Source: Alligator mississippiensis
Taxonomy: Eukaryota; Chordata; Crocodylia; Alligatoridae
NCBI RefSeq assembly: GCF_030867095.1
Contig: NC_081824.1
Span: 252,651,956 to 252,715,955 of the forward strand
DNA length: 64,000 bases
Direction: 5' to 3'
This document shows, one piece after another, positions 59,100-64,000 of this stretch. Position 1 is the stretch's first letter. Each line of letters begins with the position of its first letter. The position numbers were made by a program, and so were the translations under genes. A model generated the notes under the pieces. The model was given only the letters and a program-made list of their open reading frames with translations. It did no database searches and had not been told where the DNA came from.

Positions 59100-60706
59100 A
59101 TGGGAACAAGTCAGTCTAAACAGGTTCCTGTCCCCCCTAAGGGGACTCCGGCGTACTTTATGTACACACACTATTCTCCCGAGACTTGCAAGTACCTGGA
59201 TAAGTGGAACTGGTATACTAGGGATGATCCTGTGAAACATTTTCCACAGGAAGGAACATTTGATCAGGATAAAATAGTGCACTTGAGAGGGGCGTTAGAG
59301 TCCCGTGGATCCAAAACACCACAAAACCAGTGGGACGCGTTCTTTTATTGGTATGATGAAATGTCCAAAAGGCGGACAGAATCTCAAACTAGGAGCCTAA
59401 AAGACTCTCAAGAAAAATTAAAACAGCAGTTAAAAGCTGTTCGGGAGAAATTGGCTGCTCCCCCAAATTACACGCTGGCCACCGCTCCAATGTATCCAGC
59501 ATTGCCCGGGGCGCCCCCACCACCGGAGCCAGCAGAGGATATCCTTGACCTTTGTTCGAACCCCGCTCTCCTGGGACTCCCACATCAGCAACAACCGGTT
59601 CAACATCAGGCTGCAGCCCAGGCTAGTGACCCATTAGCTGAAGCTCCTTCAGTAAATCCATCCACGGAGCTTAATAGTCTGGACTCATCCACCATATCTG
59701 CCACTCAATCATCACCAGTGTGGCAATTTACTCCTGGGTCACAACCCACCACAGGTGTATTTAGAAGAATGGGAATAGGCATGGAAAGTTCTCCCATCAA
59801 TCTGAGATCCCAAACTGCACAAGTTTACCCCCTAAGACAAATGCCAGGCATTGGCACCGATGGACAAAATATAGTAACTGTGCACGCACCCTGGACTCCA
59901 GGTGATCTCTACAATTTAACTCAGAAGTTCCCAAAAATCAGGGAAGACCCAGAAAAATTTCAGGAAGAATTGCAGACTGTTATAAATTGTTATAATCCAA
60001 CATGGGCTGACATTAATCAGCTCATGCGATCCATTTTGCCCAAGGAGACTATGCTACGTCTGTACGCTGCCTGTACTTGGCCAGATCAAAACCCAGGGAT
60101 TGGCCAAGACTTTATTGACAAGAGAAATGCTTTGGTTCAGGCAGTTCTCACAATTTGCCCAAAAAAGGCAGACTGGACCAAAATAAATACCTGTAAACAA
60201 AACAAAAACACCCCAGTGACTATTTAGAACGCCTCAAACAGGCATTTGAACGATACTCAGGAATGGATAACCCAGTCGGAAATGCTAAACAAGCAATAGT
60301 GGCAGCATTCGTCCAGGGACTTAACCCTAAAATTGCTGAGAAAATTCAAACAGTAATTATTGGCTGGAAAACTAAAGATTTGACCGAAGTCCTTGCTGCG
60401 GCTAACCATTTTCATAACAAATTGGAACGGTCTAAAGACAGTGCCGAGTTTAAGTTAATGGCCTTACAGATTTCTCAGTTGCAGGGTCCAGGTAGAGGAA
60501 GGGGACGAGGACGGGGAAGGGGAGGCCCGGGTAGATTCAGGGGAAGAGATAGATCCTTGAGCCCACAAAACCCAGGCTATGGGAACCAATGTCATTATTG
60601 CAAGCAAGAAGGACATTGGAAATCAGAATGCCCCAACCGCCCCGGCCAAGGACCCAGACCCCAGCCCCCACCTCCACTTCCTGTCAATTTTCCCAGTGTT
60701 GAATAG
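59100..60706 (+). mobile_element. ERV gag region (fossil)
   Basis: Parts in order: a matrix part beginning MGTSQS (a myristoylation-type N-terminus), a proline-rich linker, a gammaretrovirus-like capsid part (PWTPGDLYNL and on), a basic Arg/Gly-rich stretch, and a nucleocapsid part with one zinc knuckle (CHYCKQEGHWKSEC). About one break is seen. A gag terminator comes before pol, as usual in the class. Confidence 0.92.
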
Positions 60707-63700
60707 GACAGCCTGAGGGACAGTGACATCATTGCTCCTTTGCTTGCTACTGACCAATCTGGTCCGTTTGTTGAATGCCTTATTTCTGGTAAACCTGTCT
60801 CCTGTCTTGTCAACACCAGAGCGTCCCGCTCCACGCTAAAGGCTGCTGAGTTTCCTTTTCTACCTTATTCTCCTGAAACTGTAAATGCTGTCGGTATAGG
60901 CGGACAACCTATCCCACATCCCGTCTCTGAACCTGTCTCCATCTCTATTGGCCCTTTGTCTGAAAATCATGCCTTTCTTCTTAGCCCCTGTGCACCTGTC
61001 AACCTTCTTAGTAAGGACTTGCTGTGTAAACTGGGATGCGTGATTTATTGTAGCCCAGATGGTGTTTACCTTGAGGTACCGGAACATAGGGAAACCAAGC
61101 TTGTGGCTTTGCTAACCCAGGAGTACTCTGATCCTGACACTTCCTACTTGCAAGAGGAACTGTTGGCACGAGTACCTCCACAGCTGTGGTCCACCCATGC
61201 GAATGAAGTGGGGCACATGCTGAGTGCTGAACCAGTGCGTATCATCCTGAACCCTGCCAAGCCACTTCCTCGTGTCCCACAGTACCCCATCTCAAAGGAA
61301 GCTGAGGAAGGGATCAAGCCTGTCGTTTCCTCACTCCTTGAGCAAGGGATTATTGTCCCAATACGCTCGCCTTGCAACACACCTATCCTACCTGTCAAAA
61401 AACCTGGTAAAGATACGTATCGCTTTGTGCAAGATCTTCGAGCTGTAAATGCCGCTGTGTTACCCGCTTTCCCCGTGGTCCCTAACCCTGCCACTATTCT
61501 TTCCTGTATCCCTTCAGATGCTACATATTTCACAGTAGTGGATCTTTGTTCTGCTTTTTTCTCTATCCCCGTTCATAAGGATAGCCAGTATCTGTTTGCA
61601 TTTACTTATCAGGGATTTCAATATACCTGGACAAGACTCCCTCAGGGATATACAGAGTCCCCAACCCTGTTTTCCCAGATCCTAAAAAAAGATTTGGATC
61701 CTATCACGTTCAAAGGGGGGTCCACCCTTGTTCAGTACGTTGATGATCTATTGTTAGCCTCACCCACTTTAGAGGCCTGTGAGCAAGATACTTTGACACT
61801 CCTCACAGCTTTAGCTCAGAAAGGCCACAAGGCCTCAAAATCTAAATTGCAGCTCTGCAAGTCTAAGGTACATTATTTAGGGCATGATATCTCAGCAGGA
61901 GAACAACACCTTTCCCCTAGTAGAGTTGAAGCTATCCTCAACATTCCCAAACCTATGACTAGAAAACAGATGAGGGGATTCTTAGGTGCAACGGGTTATT
62001 GTAGACAGTGGATCCTGGGTTATGCTGCTTTCGCAAAACCCTTGCAAGCATTCACTCATGATACCACCCCGGAACCCCTCCCTTGGACTCCTGAAGCTGA
62101 ACAAGCATTTGTGGTCCTTAAGCAAGCCCTCACTCTTGCTCCTGCTCTTGGACTTCCTAATTATAAGAAACCCTTTACCTTGTTTTGTCATGAACGGGAA
62201 GGAATCGCTTTAGGAGTACTCACTCAGCTGCATGGTGAAAAGCATCGCCCAATTGCATATTACAGCTCTGCCCTTGATCCCGTAGCTGCGGGACTTCCTC
62301 CTTGCCTCCGTTCAGTTGCAGCTGCTGCCTTGTTGGTTGAAAAGGCAGATTCTCTAGTTTTGGGACACTCTTTAACCGTTGCAGTTCCACATGCTGTGAT
62401 GGCCCTTCTGCTCAAGGGCAAAACTCAGCACATTTCCAATTCCCGTCTTACTAAATATGAGAAACTTCTACTGTCAGCTGCAAATGTAACCTTAAATCGC
62501 TGTTCAATTCTGAATCCTGCATCACTTCTGCCTATTGCCTCTGATGGTGAGCCTCATGATTGCCTGTCTATCACAACTCAATTGTTAACCCCTCGAACTG
62601 ACCTCAAGGACATTCCTATCCCGAACTCTGACCTTGTTTTGTTTGTTGATGGTTCCTGTCTTAGAAATGATGCAGGCAAATTAGTTGCGGGATATGCAGT
62701 ATGCACTCAGTATGCTGTTTTGGAAGCCTATTCTTTACCCCAAGCTCATTCTGCTCAAGTTGCTGAACTCATTGCTTTAACACGTGCTTGCATTCTTGCA
62801 AAAAATCAAACCACAACCATTTATACTGACTCTAAGTATGCTTTTGGTGTTGTTCATGATTTTGGACAAATCTGGAAACAAAGAGGGTTCCTCACTTCAT
62901 CAGGGACCCAAATCAGTCATGGTTGTTATGTAAAAGCGCTCTTAGAAGCTGTTCAATTGCCTCTTGCTATTGCTATTGTCAAATGTAAAGCTCATGAGAA
63001 ACCCTTTGATGATGTCACACGAGGAAATGATCTGGCAGACCGTTCTGCCAGAAATGCGGCCCTTTCTGGCCCACAGGCTCCTAACTCTGTTTTTGTTTGT
63101 TTTTCAGCAGACCAGTCTCCTTTGGCTAGCCTTTCAAGTCTGGCCCTTCTTCAAAATCAGGCCCCAAAAAAGGAAATAAATGACTGGCTGCGTGCAGGAT
63201 GTTCACTGCACCCCGACTCTCTCTGGCGCTCCCCGGACGGCCGCCTGGTGGCGCCTAGAGAGCTTTTGCCACATCTTGCTCGTTTAACCCACTCTGTGGC
63301 CCATACGAGCAAAGGAGGAATGATTGCTACAGTACAAAGAAATTGGTTTGCCCCAAATTTTCCTTCCATGGCACAACAGTACTGTAGCTCCTGTCCCATC
63401 TGCTTAGCTCACAACATTGGGCAACGGGTAAAAACGACACCCACAGCCCATCCCCCTCCATGGGGACCGTTTGTAAATCTGCAAATTGATTTTTTGCAGC
63501 TACCTAAGTGCTGTTCTTATGAATACATTCTTGTTATTATTGATGTGTTCTCTGGATGGGTGGAAGCCTACCCATGCGTACGTGCTGATTCCATCACTGT
63601 AGCAAAGAAATTGCTCAAAGAATTCATCCCTAGATTTGGATTGCCTCTCACAATAGATAGTGACCGTGGCACCCATTTCACAGGACAGATAGTAAAAAAC

Positions 63701-64000
63701 ATCTGCCAAGCACTCAACATACAGCAACCCCTACACTGTAGTTATCATCCACAGTCAAGTGGTGCTGTAGAACGTAAAAACTCTGATTTAAAAACGCGCA
63801 TTTCGAAGATTTGTGCTGAAACAGGCCTCAAATGGCCTGATGCACTGCCCATTGCTCTTATGCACATTAGAAACACTGTTAACAGAAAACATGGCCTAAC
63901 CCCTTATGAAATACTCATGGCACGACCCATGAGGATGCCAGCTACACCACCTGTTGCCCCTCACCAAACAGACCTACAATTAACTGATGAAACTGTACTA
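60707..64000 (+). mobile_element. ERV pol region (fossil, continues past the window)
   Basis: Parts in order: retropepsin-like protease, reverse transcriptase (LPQGYTESPTLFSQIL and the YVDD box near 61736), connection, RNase H (LFVDGSC, YTDSKYAFGV), and integrase with its HHCC-type zinc part (near 63290-63410) and catalytic core (LQIDFLQLPK, TIDSDRGTHF, HPQSSGAVER). It follows gag in the same frame. No break was noticed on reading; the end is outside the window. Confidence 0.92.

Larger units (their letters stand above)
58030..64000 (+). mobile_element. ERV1/gammaretrovirus-like provirus, left part (runs off the window)
   Basis: Fossil element. Parts in order: 5' LTR end, primer site, leader with a tandem duplication, gag, and pol to the window edge. 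Features of the gammaretrovirus-like ERV1 class: a tRNA-His primer site as in HERV-H-type elements, one CCHC knuckle, and gag and pol arranged for the terminator read-through that the class is known to use. It looks little worn: about one break in gag and none noticed in pol within the window. The env region and the 3' LTR lie beyond, so wholeness and LTR-based age cannot be judged; a fairly young insertion is inferred. Confidence 0.93.

Noticed and set aside
1-64000. CRISPR arrays, bacterial operons, tRNA or rRNA genes
   Set aside because: Vertebrate DNA throughout; no regular spaced repeats and no cloverleaf-type sequence was noticed.

Overview
The window is vertebrate nuclear DNA with intron-split host genes in a repeat-rich background. 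The repeats are CR1 LINEs with sauropsid-type 3' ends, many short hAT DNA elements and old MIR-like SINEs. I see no primate or rodent Alu or L1. A crocodilian fits best and a turtle next; that is inference from repeat style, not a database result.

Three host genes are read exon by exon with matching splice phases. PLA1A (secreted phospholipase A1 of the lipase family) lies on + with 11 coding exons from 991 to 19535 and encodes 452 aa. POPDC2 (Popeye-domain cAMP-binding membrane protein) lies on - with 3 coding exons from 38841 down to 29578 and encodes 362 aa. COX17 (mitochondrial copper chaperone) lies on - with 2 coding exons from 51153 down to 48422 and encodes 65 aa. The order and orientations match the human 3q13.33 block PLA1A > < POPDC2 < COX17. 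By synteny the next gene on + should be CFAP91, but I found no convincing exon of it. COX17 starts in a CpG-rich promoter carrying NRF-1-, ETS- and ZNF143-like sites, as expected of a housekeeping respiratory gene.

Repeats fill the rest. PLA1A introns hold CR1 pieces, an unnamed repeat family at 14.5 and 16.5 kb, and a (TC)n run that serves as the exon 2 acceptor tract. The PLA1A-POPDC2 gap (19.5-29.6 kb) holds an old CR1 with a hAT element nested in it. It also holds a 1.03-kb hAT element with a Tc1/mariner-like MITE inserted at the TA of its target-site duplication. POPDC2 introns hold two more hAT elements, a CR1 and a pair of near-identical MIR-like copies. The POPDC2-COX17 gap holds CR1 and hAT pieces. 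Right of COX17, two CR1 LINEs lie head to tail (about 53.0-57.4 kb), the first keeping part of its endonuclease.

From about 58 kb to the window end lies an ERV1/gammaretrovirus-like endogenous provirus on +: the 5' LTR end, a tRNA-His primer site, a leader with a tandem duplication, gag, and pol running off the edge. It is treated here as a fossil. Between the CR1 pair and the LTR are two minus-strand exon-like open segments that I could not identify; they are the least explained signal in the window.
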